Positions 7,641 to 15,041 of a stretch of 35,224 nucleotides of DNA are shown here, one piece after another (the stretch's first letter is position 1; the number at the start of each line of letters is the position of its first letter). This DNA comes from CAYXWM01 sp964392115. Its GTDB lineage: Bacteria > Bacillota > Clostridia > Lachnospirales > WRBF01. The stretch is from contig CAYMOU010000012.1 in NCBI GenBank assembly GCA_964392115.1, positions 1 to 35,224 on the forward strand. Reading direction: 5' to 3'. The notes below the pieces were generated by a model. It saw only the letters and a program-made list of their open reading frames with translations. It had not been told where the DNA came from and ran no database searches. The position numbers and the translations under genes were made by a program.

Positions 7641-8516
7641 ATGAAGTTTGCTAAAAAAATATTGCGTGTTACGGTTTGTGTATGGGTAATTCTGGGCATT
7701 GTGGTTTTTCAAGGATGCAGCACCGGCAAACCCGGTCCTGATTTTAAGCCCGAATCCGGTTTGAGTTTTTCCAACCTAACCGACCCGGAAAGTTGCGAGG
7801 ATGTTAAATCCCTGTTAAACAATTTTATTTCCCCGGAAAGTATCAAAGAATTTTTTAGCCGGGTTGCTGAGTATAATCTTCTTTTTAAAGAGATACTACT
7901 CACCGAGGCCGGTTTTTCCGGTACTGAAAGCCTAAAAGCAGATTATGACACGGTTACCGCAACTCAAATATGGTATGATTACAGCCAAAACAGATACAGC
8001 GATATTAACTGCCGTGTTGCCTCGTTTATTTTAATGGGTGAATTTATAACTGCAGGCAAAGAATATACCGGTGCGGTTAACAATTTGATTTTTGACTTGG
8101 ATATATTTGATAAATTTGAGTTTAACCTTTGTGAAGGGAAATTAAACACGTTTAAAGCCTTAAACGGTGTAATGCAACCTCCCAAAACAGAAAACCGACA
8201 GGATATTATAGATTTTATTAAGGAACAATGGCAAGAAAGAGAAGTTGCCTTTACTTCCGAAGATATTTTTCTGATTAACGTATTTATACACGATGTTACC
8301 TTTGACGAATTGTTTATAGGTCACAGCGGTGTTTTAATACCCATAGACAAAGGCTTTGTTTTTGTGGAAAAGATTGCGCCTGCCTTGCCTTACCAAGTGT
8401 CGGTTTTGCAAACCGAGGAGCAACTTATCACTTACCTTGACGCCGCATTTGCTCAATATAACGACCCTGCCGGATTTAAAGCTATCTATATGAAAAATTA
8501 CGAGGCGTTGAATTAA
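7641..8516 (+). CDS. Secreted lipoprotein, possibly DUF4300 family
   Basis: 291 residues. The N-terminus is a lipoprotein signal: KK/R residues, a hydrophobic core (10-23) and lipobox VFQGC with Cys26 as the lipidated residue. The mature part is soluble, so it should sit on the outer face of the membrane. Blocks such as LSFSNLTDPES, a YD...W segment and YSDINCRVASFILMGEFI resemble my memory of DUF4300 lipoproteins, whose function is unknown. AGGAG precedes the ATG by 7 bases. A hairpin lies right before and another right after the gene, so it looks monocistronic. I assign no function; the family name needs a profile search. Confidence 0.7.
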   Translation: MKFAKKILRVTVCVWVILGIVVFQGCSTGKPGPDFKPESGLSFSNLTDPESCEDVKSLLNNFISPESIKEFFSRVAEYNLLFKEILLTEAGFSGTESLKADYDTVTATQIWYDYSQNRYSDINCRVASFILMGEFITAGKEYTGAVNNLIFDLDIFDKFEFNLCEGKLNTFKALNGVMQPPKTENRQDIIDFIKEQWQEREVAFTSEDIFLINVFIHDVTFDELFIGHSGVLIPIDKGFVFVEKIAPALPYQVSVLQTEEQLITYLDAAFAQYNDPAGFKAIYMKNYEALN

Positions 8517-8527
8517 TGAAAGTTCGC

Positions 8528-8566
8528 ACGTCTTTACATAAAAAACTTGTAAAGATGTACTTTTTA
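8528..8566 (+). terminator. Intrinsic terminator after the lipoprotein gene
   Basis: ACGTCTTTACA (8528-8538) pairs with TGTAAAGATGT (8548-8558) with one G.T pair. ACTTTTTAC follows. It starts 12 bases after the stop codon. Confidence 0.7.
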
Positions 8567-8681
8567 CGTGAAAATTCCTACGGAATTTATTTTGCTGCAC
8601 GAATTGTTTGGCTCCGTCAAACTCACGTTAAATTAGGGTATGTAAGAAGTATAAAAAACTGCCGAAAGCCCGTGTAAAATT

Positions 8682-8703
8682 AAAACACACCCTAATGTGT
8701 TTT
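8682..8703 (-). terminator. Hairpin terminator of the minus-strand HTH gene
   Basis: AAAACACA (8682-8689) and TGTGTTTT (8696-8703) form a perfect 8-base stem with a 6-base loop. On the minus strand it lies 26 bases after the HTH stop codon and is followed by AATTTTAC. Its A/T symmetry may let it work in both directions. Confidence 0.55.
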
Positions 8704-8728
8704 GTTAAATAATTATAAATAAAAAGGA

Positions 8729-9040
8729 TTAGAAAAACCTGGCATTAAGCTCGATAAACTCAAGAAAATCCTTTTGTCTTTGGGTATTTAAGATTATATT
8801 GTCTATAAATTGAAGCCTTGCGGAATTATCGGTAATACAGTTACCCAACAACAAATCCACGCTTATTTCCAAGGCGTTGCTGATGGATACAAGGGTCTCC
8901 AAGCTTGGTATGCTTTGTGCCCGTTCTATTTTGCCCAGAAAATTGGTGCTGATGCCGGATTTTTCGGCAAGAGTCGCAATGCTTACGTTCTTTTTTATTC
9001 TGTTTTCACGTATGTTCGCACCCAGTTGTTCGTAATTCAT
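8729..9040 (-). CDS. XRE-family helix-turn-helix regulator
   Basis: 103-residue DNA-binding protein. A Cro/CI-type helix-turn-helix spans about residues 5-60 (LGANIRENRIKKNVSIATLA, then a SGISTNFLGKIERAQSIPSLETL recognition region). A short C-terminal tail may mediate dimerisation. I use ATG 9040 rather than 9058 because GGAGG lies eight bases before 9040 and the family usually starts close to the first helix. It is divergent from the HTH gene at 9198, sharing a ~157-base control region, an arrangement typical of mutually or self-regulating pairs. Targets are unknown. Confidence 0.82.
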   Translation of the reverse strand: MNYEQLGANIRENRIKKNVSIATLAEKSGISTNFLGKIERAQSIPSLETLVSISNALEISVDLLLGNCITDNSARLQFIDNIILNTQRQKDFLEFIELNARFF

Positions 9041-9128
9041 AGCTATTCCTCCAAGCATATTTACCCTTATTATTTACAAAATTTTAGATAATTAAACATT
9101 CTGTATGGCGTACAATAAGTACTAAGTG

Positions 9129-9157
9129 TTGACTACAAGTCCCTTATTTGCTATACT
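9129..9157 (+). promoter_or_regulatory. Sigma-A promoter for the small HTH gene
   Basis: TTGACT (9129-9134), a 17-base spacer and TATACT (9152-9157), 40 bases before the ATG at 9198. Just upstream, GTAC-N5-GTAC near 9112-9124 is a candidate dyad operator for one of the flanking regulators; that role is inferred only. Confidence 0.75.
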
Positions 9158-9197
9158 GGGTATTAATAATTCATAACGAGATTAGTGGAGGAAATAA

Positions 9198-9461
9198 ATG
9201 TTAAAGAGCGATAAAAGAAAATTGACTCCAATCGGTAAAATAATAAAAAAAAGACTTGTGGATTTGGATATGTCTCAAACGGAATTGGCTGAAAGGGTAG
9301 GAACAACCAGCGAATATTTAAGCTATATTATAAGCGGAAGACGCAAAGGCCATAAATATATCGAAAAAATTTTTTCCACTCTGGAACTGGATCCGGATAT
9401 GTTAAAATCGAACCAAGAGAAAAAAGAAAAAATTGCCGATTTAGAATATAAACGCTTGTAG
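9198..9461 (+). CDS. Small XRE-family helix-turn-helix protein
   Basis: 87 residues, nearly all helix-turn-helix: KLTPIGKIIKKRLVDLDMSQ, then TELAERVGTTSEYLSYIISG with a basic GRRKGHKY segment. The C-terminal 20 residues are Lys/Glu rich and may form a coil. GGAGG precedes the ATG, and a near-consensus promoter lies upstream. It is divergent from another XRE regulator. The size and basic character resemble phage or toxin-antitoxin type repressors, but no partner toxin or phage gene is near. It lies directly before the cobalamin locus; nothing shows that it controls it. Confidence 0.82.
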   Translation: MLKSDKRKLTPIGKIIKKRLVDLDMSQTELAERVGTTSEYLSYIISGRRKGHKYIEKIFSTLELDPDMLKSNQEKKEKIADLEYKRL

Positions 9462-9628
9462 TCGGGGACAAGCATATATTCTTTGTATTCTTTTAAGAGC
9501 AAGGGTACCGTTGCAAAAGAGCATTAGAAAGTTTTACGACATTTAAAATAGTAATTTAAGCCCATACTCGAAAACGTTGCCTAAGGTCGCCGGCACGCAC
9601 CGGGGCTTTTGTGTATTATTGACATATA

Positions 9629-9730
9629 ATACTGATTCCATTTAAAACAGTAGATAAAAATTTGCAAATTAGACAAAGATTCAAGTATAATTTGCAAATT
9701 TTTATCCTTCATTAAACATGGAATTAGTAT
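9629..9730 (-). mobile_element. ~100 bp palindromic MITE-like repeat, copy 1 (inverted relative to copies 2 and 3)
   Basis: Ends are ATACTGATTCCAT and ATGGAATTAGTAT, near-perfect terminal inverted repeats. The interior has two inverted TTTGCAAATT-type blocks (GATAAAAATTTGCAAATTAG and AATTTGCAAATTTTTATCC), making the whole element a long imperfect hairpin. Its reverse complement matches the copies at 30669 and 34619 almost base for base. It ends 39 bases before the -35 box of the riboswitch promoter. No ORF. Confidence 0.85.
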
Positions 9731-9769
9731 AATTTTTTAGCGGCTTTAATTCGGTTCATAATTTTTTGC

Positions 9770-9798
9770 TTGACAAATCTTCGGGTTTGTATGATAAT
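9770..9798 (+). promoter_or_regulatory. Sigma-A promoter of the cobalamin operon
   Basis: A perfect TTGACA (9770-9775), a 17-base spacer and GATAAT (9793-9798), preceded by TAT. Transcription should start near 9805, just before the riboswitch. This is the clearest promoter seen for the locus. Confidence 0.82.
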
Positions 9799-9807
9799 TT
9801 ATAGCGT

Positions 9808-9968
9808 AAAGGACGTAAAACCGAGCAACTCGGTTTTTAGGGAAGTTGGGTGAAAATCCCACGCAGTACCGCTGCTGTAAGTGTGGAGTAACCTTCATTT
9901 TGCCACTGATTTTTTAATTCGGGAAGGCGAAGGTTTACGATGATGCACAAGCCAGAAAACCTGCCTTT
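9808..9968 (+). promoter_or_regulatory. Cobalamin (AdoCbl-type) riboswitch aptamer
   Basis: The conserved core is visible in order: AACCGAG/CTCGGTT hairpin (about 9819-9836), GGGAAG...GGTGAAAATCCCACGC (from 9840), GCAGTACCGCTGCTGTAAG (9864-9882), GCCACTG (9902-9908), GGGAAGGC (9921-9928) and the B12 box GCACAAGCCAGAAAACCTGC beginning at 9945. It lies directly after a sigma-A promoter and upstream of cobalt transport and B12 synthesis genes. With the terminator at 10191 it most likely shuts off transcription when cobalamin is plentiful. Confidence 0.95.
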
Positions 9969-10190
9969 ATATCCGCCGAATATTTTCGCCGGATTGCTTC
10001 AAACAATTCTGCGTGATTACAGAATTTGTTTATATTGGCAAGGCTGGGTTAACAGCCTTTGTTGTTGCAGGTATCTGCCGACCCGACTCCGGACTAATAT
10101 AGCTTGCTTACCTTTTTGGGCTACCGGTATAAATTTTGGGTCAGCCGGCATATAATCCGTTACTTGCGCTATAGCCCTTATAAATATAAT
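9969..10190 (+). other. Structured leader between riboswitch aptamer and terminator
   Basis: About 220 bases without a likely gene; a 71-codon frame overlapping it starts within the B12 box and has no ribosome site. Local hairpins include AAGGCTG/CAGCCTT near 10040-10060 and AAACAATTCTG pairing with CAGAATTTGTTT near 10000-10030. It probably contains the anti-terminator strand of the switch, but I cannot identify it by eye. Confidence 0.5.
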
Positions 10191-10225
10191 CCCTCAACGC
10201 AGATAGTTTGTGTTGAGGGTTTTTT
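10191..10225 (+). terminator. Riboswitch-controlled intrinsic terminator
   Basis: CCCTCAACGCA (10191-10201) pairs with TGTGTTGAGGG (10209-10219) with one G.T, followed by six T residues. It is a strong terminator 200 bases before cbiM and the expected expression platform of the cobalamin riboswitch. Confidence 0.88.
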
Positions 10226-10234
10226 GTTGCCTTT

Positions 10235-10400
10235 AGAGCCTGTTTAGTGTCTTCATTCAGGCGTCTTTTCGGCTAATTTTCCGCTATACTTCGTCAGTTG
10301 CTCCTAGCATATATTCTCCGAATATGCTTCGTCACAACTTCCTTGTCTAGCTAAAAATTTGCTCGAAAATCCTCCTAAAGCGAGATACTAAACAGGCTCT
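10235..10400. mobile_element. MITE-like inverted-repeat element between terminator and cbiM
   Basis: Perfect 14-base terminal inverted repeats, AGAGCCTGTTTAGT (10235-10248) and ACTAAACAGGCTCT (10387-10400), flank a 166-base element with no ORF. An internal hairpin AGCATAT/ATATGCT lies near 10298-10322. The ends are flanked by TTT/TAA-type AT sequence. It sits wholly inside the leader of the cobalamin operon, after the terminator and 14 bases before the AAGGGG ribosome site of cbiM. The outer repeat resembles the ends at 5083 and 7458, but the interior differs. Confidence 0.8.
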
Positions 10401-10426
10401 TAAACTAACTCCATAAGGGGATTAAA

Positions 10427-11164
10427 ATGAGAAAAAAGCTACTTTGTTTCAGTCTGGTTGTTTGCCTGTCCGTTGCACTTTCAAGTCCTGTGTACGCAAT
10501 GCATATAATTGAGGGTTTTCTTTCGCCTACAATGTGTATAGCTTGGGGTGCGGTATCTCTGCCTTTTGTAATATGGGGCTTGGCTAAGCTTAAAAAGACT
10601 TTCGACGCTAACCCTAAAGCCATAGTAATATTCGCCTTATGTGCCGCCTTTGCCTTTGTGCTTTCGGCATTAAAAATACCATCGGTTTCCGGCAGCAGTT
10701 CTCATCCCACCGGGGTAGGCCTGGGAGCAATTCTTTTCGGGCCTTTGGCAATGTCGGTTGTAAGCTTGATAATACTGCTGTTTCAGGCAATACTCTTGGC
10801 ACACGGCGGTTTGACTACTCTGGGTGCAAATTTGTTTTCTATGGGAATAGCCGGTCCGGTTTTTTCTTTTATAATCTACAAACTTTTCATAAAATTACGT
10901 ATCAGAAAAGATATTTCGGTTTTTACAGCTGCTTTTGTAGGCTGTATGATTACATATATTACAACATCTCTGCAACTTGCCTTGGAGTATCCGGAAAGCG
11001 GAAATATTCTTGTTTCACTGTATAAATTTTTGGGTATCTTCGCCATAACTCAAATTCCCTTGGCTATAGTAGAAGGCATAGTAACGGTGGTTGTGTTTCA
11101 AGTAGTGGAAAAATACAACGGCACGCTTATAAACGGTTTACTCAACCCGAAAAGAGGAGATTAA
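10427..11164 (+). CDS. cbiM: Cobalt ECF transporter, substrate-binding membrane component CbiM
   Basis: S component of the CbiMNQO cobalt importer. 245 residues. A signal peptide (RKKLLCFSLVVCLSVALSSP, cleavage near VYA) precedes MHIIEGFLSP, whose Met-His becomes the metal-binding N-terminus. Membrane helices follow, with the conserved SHPTGVGLGAILFGP and HGGLTTLGANLFSMG motifs. AAGGGG precedes ATG 10427. First gene of the riboswitch-controlled operon, 1 base before cbiN. Nickel homologues exist, but the cobalamin context fixes cobalt. Confidence 0.95.
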   Translation: MRKKLLCFSLVVCLSVALSSPVYAMHIIEGFLSPTMCIAWGAVSLPFVIWGLAKLKKTFDANPKAIVIFALCAAFAFVLSALKIPSVSGSSSHPTGVGLGAILFGPLAMSVVSLIILLFQAILLAHGGLTTLGANLFSMGIAGPVFSFIIYKLFIKLRIRKDISVFTAAFVGCMITYITTSLQLALEYPESGNILVSLYKFLGIFAITQIPLAIVEGIVTVVVFQVVEKYNGTLINGLLNPKRGD

Positions 11165-11165
11165 A

Positions 11166-11456
11166 ATGAAGTTTTGGAAAAAGAATTTAATATTGCTTGC
11201 TCTGGCGGTAATTATTTGTGCCGTTCCCTTGGTTTTAATCAACTCGGATTTTGCCGGAGCTGATTCTCAAGTACCGGAGCTTGTTGCCAAATTGAAACCC
11301 GGCTTCGAGCCTTGGGTAAAACCCATAGTGGAATTACCCGGTTCCGAAACGGAAGGACTGCTCTTTGCCCTGCAAGCCGCCGTGGGTACAGGTGTTTTGG
11401 GATTTATAATAGGTCGTATGACTGTCAAAAAGGGTGCGAAAGATGCTGAAAATTGA
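11166..11456 (+). CDS. cbiN: Cobalt ECF transporter accessory membrane protein CbiN
   Basis: 96 residues with two membrane helices, one near the N-terminus (LILLALAVIICAVPLVLIN) and one near the C-terminus (LFALQAAVGTGVLGFIIG). Between them is an extracytoplasmic loop with VKPIVELPGSETEGLLFALQ, typical of CbiN. It helps load Co2+ onto CbiM. GAGGAGAT precedes the ATG. It overlaps cbiQ by 14 bases. Confidence 0.93.
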   Translation: MKFWKKNLILLALAVIICAVPLVLINSDFAGADSQVPELVAKLKPGFEPWVKPIVELPGSETEGLLFALQAAVGTGVLGFIIGRMTVKKGAKDAEN

Positions 11457-12219
11457 CGTCATTGCCTACAACTCACCTTTGAGAAACGTTAAACCCTCTC
11501 AAAAGTTATTGGCCGGCTTCCTTCCTTTAATATTGTGCTTATGCTTGAATTCCTATTTCACCGGATTGTTCACGCTGACAGTGATGACTTACCTGTGTTT
11601 GGTGCAGGGTAAGGTTCGATTAAATCAATATGTCCGCTTGCTATGTGTTCCTGTGGGGTTTTTGATTTTGGGAACCATAACCATAATAGTTAATCAACAT
11701 CCTTTAAACGAGCCACTGCTTCTTGGGTTTACCACAGAAACAAGCGCTTACGGAATCACCGCATCTTCATTAAATTTTGGTTCATTGTTGATTTTAAAGG
11801 CTCTTGCCTGTGTAAGTTGCGTTTATTTTATATCACTGAACACTCCCATGAATCAATTGCCGGCTTATTTTCGAAAGTTAAAATTTCCGAAATTTTTTAT
11901 TACTTTAACAGAATTAATCTATCGCTTTATATTTGTAATTTTAGAGCAATCCCGAAAAATCAAAATCGCTCAGCAATCCCGTTTGGGATATGACGGTTTT
12001 AAAACCGGAATCAAGTCTTCCGGGCTCTTAATAGGAAGCGTTTTTTTAAAAACACAATCCCGTTGCGACAATATTTACAACGCCTTGCAGTCCCGGGGTT
12101 ACGAGGGTGAAATTAAAACTCTTTCCAAGGAATACAAAAATTCACCCAAATTAATCATAACCACCGTGGTTGTCAGTTGTTTACTGTTGCTAATCAGGTA
12201 TTGGGAGACTACAATTTAA
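11443..12219 (+). CDS. cbiQ: Cobalt ECF transporter transmembrane coupling component CbiQ
   Basis: 258-residue EcfT-type coupling protein linking CbiM to the ATPase. It has several membrane helices (about 25-60, 65-85, 110-130, 240-258) and two cytoplasmic coupling motifs near residues 175-215 (QQSRLGYDG and ALQSRGYEGE), the Ala/Gln-Arg-Gly signature of EcfT proteins. I start at ATG 11443, nine bases after AAGGG, rather than at the in-frame GTG 11434. It overlaps cbiN by 14 bases and the cbiO start by 1 base (TAATG). Confidence 0.92.
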   Translation: MLKIDVIAYNSPLRNVKPSQKLLAGFLPLILCLCLNSYFTGLFTLTVMTYLCLVQGKVRLNQYVRLLCVPVGFLILGTITIIVNQHPLNEPLLLGFTTETSAYGITASSLNFGSLLILKALACVSCVYFISLNTPMNQLPAYFRKLKFPKFFITLTELIYRFIFVILEQSRKIKIAQQSRLGYDGFKTGIKSSGLLIGSVFLKTQSRCDNIYNALQSRGYEGEIKTLSKEYKNSPKLIITTVVVSCLLLLIRYWETTI

Positions 12220-13085
12220 TGTATACCGATAATTGTGAAATAATTATGGAAACAAAGGGCTTGGGATATTGCTACGAAGGTCAGCAATATGCAGTCCAAA
12301 ACATAAATTTAAAAATACCAAAAGGCAAAACCACCGCTGTTTTGGGCGGTAACGGAGCAGGAAAATCCACCCTGTTTTTAAACCTAAACGGTGTGTTAAC
12401 GCCTACCTGCGGCGAAATATATTTCAATAACGAAAAGTTGAAACATAACAAAGCCACCGTTAATCGGCTACGCAGGTCGGTAGGTCTGGTTTTCCAAGAC
12501 CCTAACGACCAACTTTTCTCCGCAAGCGTAGAGGACGACATAGCCTTCGGTGCCTTAAATATGGGCATAGATGAAGGCGAAATAAGACGACGCATTGCAA
12601 CTGTGGCAAAACAGACAGGCATAAGCGAATTTCTGCATAAACCCACTCATGCCTTGAGTTTTGGTCAAAAAAAACGGGTAGCCATAGCCGGGGTGCTGAT
12701 TATGCAACCGGAGGTTATTATTTTGGACGAACCCACCGCCGGGCTTGACCCAAGCGGTGCCGGCGAAATAATCAAGCTGATTATAAGCATACAGGAACAG
12801 ACCGGCATGACGGTAATTTTCTCCACACACGATATGGATATTATACCGCTGTATTGCGATTTTGCTTACGTAATGCAAAAGGGAAACATAGTTTCAAGCG
12901 GTACACCGGCAGAATTAATAGAAAACCCTCAATTGTTAAGAAATTGCTCCCTAAGACTGCCGAGAATTGCCCATCTAATGGAGATTTTAAATCATAAAGA
13001 CAGTATAAAACTCAACAAACTTCCTGCCACAATTTCGGCGGCAAGAGAAGCCATAAAGGGAATGTTGAAACCCTATGAACAATAA
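12219..13085 (+). CDS. cbiO: Cobalt ECF transporter ATPase CbiO
   Basis: 288-residue ABC ATPase that powers CbiMNQ. Walker A GGNGAGKST (43-51), Q-loop FQDPNDQLFS, signature LSFGQKKR, Walker B VIILDEPTAGLD and switch His in FSTHDMD. The start at 12219 forms a TAATG overlap with cbiQ and has GGGAG upstream; an in-frame upstream start inside cbiQ is less likely. The C-terminal 70 residues are the usual Cbi/Ecf-type extension. It overlaps cbiD by 11 bases. Confidence 0.94.
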   Translation: MYTDNCEIIMETKGLGYCYEGQQYAVQNINLKIPKGKTTAVLGGNGAGKSTLFLNLNGVLTPTCGEIYFNNEKLKHNKATVNRLRRSVGLVFQDPNDQLFSASVEDDIAFGALNMGIDEGEIRRRIATVAKQTGISEFLHKPTHALSFGQKKRVAIAGVLIMQPEVIILDEPTAGLDPSGAGEIIKLIISIQEQTGMTVIFSTHDMDIIPLYCDFAYVMQKGNIVSSGTPAELIENPQLLRNCSLRLPRIAHLMEILNHKDSIKLNKLPATISAAREAIKGMLKPYEQ

Positions 13086-14175
13086 ATTTACCGTAAAACA
13101 CGGAAAAGAGTTGCGTTGCGGTTATACAACGGGAACCTGTGCGGCAGCGGCAGCGGTTTCGGCGGTGAAGAGCTTGTTAACCGGCCAAAAGTATGACCAA
13201 GTTTCACTACTTTTGCCCAACGGAGAAACACACAGCATTGCTGTAGCCGAAACTCTGACAAGCGAAGATACAGTGCGTTGTTGCGTTATAAAAGACGCAG
13301 GCGACGACCCTGACATTACCCACGGCATAAAAATTTACGCCCAAGCTAAACTTACCCAAGCCGGCATCACCCTAAAGGGCGGCGAGGGCATAGGAATTGT
13401 TACCGCAAAGGGCTTAAAAATCCCAATAGGCGAAGCTGCCATTAACCCGGTTCCACGTAAGCAGATAATACAGAACACAGAAACAATCTTACGAGACTTT
13501 GAATATTCCGGCGGTGTAGAAATAACCGTTTCTGCTCCGGAAGGCGTGGAAATCGCAAAACGTACTTTTAACCCTCGTCTGGGCATAGTCGGAGGCATTT
13601 CAATCTTGGGAACCACGGGCATAGTAGAGCCTATGAGCGAAAAAGCTCTGATTGATACCATAAAAATTCTGCTGGACAAACAATTCAGTCAAAACTGCGA
13701 TTCAATAATTATTACACCCGGAAATTACGGCAAAGACTTTGCAAAAAACACACTTAACATAGATCTGGACAAAGCTGTAAAATTCAGCAATTTTCTTGGA
13801 GAAACCCTTGATTATATAAAATATTTGGGCTTTAAACGTGTGTTGCTTATCGCCCATGTGGGCAAGTTGGTAAAAGCCGCCGGCGGTATTATGAACACCC
13901 ATTCTTCCGTAGCCGATTGTCGTATGGAAATAGTTGCGGCTCATGCCGGAATGTTGGGAGCCTCAGCGGAACAAATCACAGCCATTATGAACTGCACAAC
14001 CACAGACGCTTTATTGGAGCTGTTGGAGGAAAGACCCATAGAAAATATCTGGGAAAGCATAGGAAAGAAAATTTCCTTTCATATAAATAACAGACTTGAT
14101 AATATACCTGCCGAAATAGTAATGTTCGGCGGAAACGGAAAAATTCTTTATCATCACACAACCGTCTCTCATTAG
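13075..14175 (+). CDS. cbiD: Cobalt-precorrin-5B C1-methyltransferase
   Basis: CbiD methylates C-1 of cobalt-precorrin-5B in the anaerobic cobalamin pathway, using S-adenosylmethionine. 366 residues, family length. Recognised by RCGYTTGTCAAAAA at the N-terminus, DAGDDPDITHG near 70-80, GEGIGIVTAKGL, and HAGMLGASAEQITAI in the C-terminal half. The start lies in the last codons of cbiO and a 10-base gap leads to cbiL. Confidence 0.95.
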   Translation: MNNKFTVKHGKELRCGYTTGTCAAAAAVSAVKSLLTGQKYDQVSLLLPNGETHSIAVAETLTSEDTVRCCVIKDAGDDPDITHGIKIYAQAKLTQAGITLKGGEGIGIVTAKGLKIPIGEAAINPVPRKQIIQNTETILRDFEYSGGVEITVSAPEGVEIAKRTFNPRLGIVGGISILGTTGIVEPMSEKALIDTIKILLDKQFSQNCDSIIITPGNYGKDFAKNTLNIDLDKAVKFSNFLGETLDYIKYLGFKRVLLIAHVGKLVKAAGGIMNTHSSVADCRMEIVAAHAGMLGASAEQITAIMNCTTTDALLELLEERPIENIWESIGKKISFHINNRLDNIPAEIVMFGGNGKILYHHTTVSH

Positions 14176-14185
14176 GAGGAACAAA

Positions 14186-14857
14186 ATGACAGGAACTTTT
14201 TACGGCATAGGTGTTGGCCCGGGCGACCCGGAGCTAATCACCTACAAAGCCGTAGCCACTATAAACCGTTGCAATATAATCGCCGTTCCCAAAAGCGGCT
14301 CATCCGAAAACGTTGCTTTAAACATAGCCAAGCAACACATAACAAACCAACAAATTGTAGAAATAGATATGCCCATGACCCGAGACGAAACCCTGCTAAA
14401 CAACAGCCACGACACAGCGGCAGAAAAACTGGGCACTCTCTTGGAACAGGGCAACAACATAGCCTTTTTAACCCTGGGCGACCCCTCTGTTTACGCAAGC
14501 GTTATGTACATACACAAACGCCTTACGGATAAGGGCTACAACACAGCCATAATTCCCGGCATTACCTCATTTTGTGCGGCGGCGGCAAGCCTGAACACTT
14601 CCCTTTGCGAAAGGGAGCAATTGCTGCATATAATCCCGGCTTCATACGAGGATTTGGACTATGCACTGAATTTAAAAGGCAATAAAGTCCTGATGAAATC
14701 CGGAAAAAGCCTAGCGGCAGTGAAAAACAAACTATCAAAATACCCCAACAAAGTCTCCATGGTCACCTGTGCTTCCATGGAAAACGAAAGGGTTTTCAAA
14801 TCCCTTGAAGAAATCGACGAAAACGCAGGTTATTTTTCCCTTATTATAGTGAAATAG
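14186..14857 (+). CDS. cbiL: Cobalt-precorrin-2 C20-methyltransferase
   Basis: SAM-dependent methyltransferase of the CobA/CbiF structural family, adding the C-20 methyl. 223 residues. N-terminal FYGIGVGPGDPELITYKA, the second SAM-site motif FLTLGDPSVYASVMYIH, and IPGITSFCAAAASL. AGGAGG precedes ATG 14186. CbiL is distinguished from other ring methyltransferases by the AVPKSG block and IDMPMTRDE region. A 184-base gap with two hairpins follows before cbiF. Confidence 0.92.
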   Translation: MTGTFYGIGVGPGDPELITYKAVATINRCNIIAVPKSGSSENVALNIAKQHITNQQIVEIDMPMTRDETLLNNSHDTAAEKLGTLLEQGNNIAFLTLGDPSVYASVMYIHKRLTDKGYNTAIIPGITSFCAAAASLNTSLCEREQLLHIIPASYEDLDYALNLKGNKVLMKSGKSLAAVKNKLSKYPNKVSMVTCASMENERVFKSLEEIDENAGYFSLIIVK

Positions 14858-14880
14858 AAAAACTTCCTTTCTTTTATAAT

Positions 14881-15016
14881 AAAGTCTTTTTGAAAGGGGT
14901 TTGGGGAAGACTTTTTCTTCAGAAAAAGCTTTCCCCAAGGTCTTAGTCTTTTCAGCCACTCCCTATTATTTTTATTTATTTTTTGGGAGAGAATTTTATC
15001 AAGGTTTTCTCCCAAA
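14881..15016 (+). repeat. Degenerate repeat unit A with two hairpins (cbiL-cbiF gap)
   Basis: AAAGTCTTTTTGAA at 14881 leads into TTGGGGAA (14901-14908)/TTCCCCAA (14931-14938) with inner CTTTTTC/GAAAAAG. The next hairpin is TTTGGGAGA (14982-14990)/TCTCCCAAA (15008-15016). The first 14 bases recur at 17830. The hairpins lack a clean T-run, so they may stabilise or process mRNA rather than terminate it. Confidence 0.55.
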
Positions 15017-15041
15017 GGTCGTTAAAAAAAGGAGCATATTC

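Noticed and set aside
9940..10155. 71-codon ORF after the B12 box
   Set aside because: It starts inside the riboswitch aptamer, has no ribosome site, and the sequence is explained as structured leader.
10168..10190. Second promoter (TTGCGC...TATAAT) before the riboswitch terminator
   Set aside because: The spacer is only about 15 bases and the -35 box is poor.
14901..15041. N-terminal extension of cbiF
   Set aside because: The frame is open but runs through the hairpin repeat; AAGGAG and the conserved GAGPG start support 15042.
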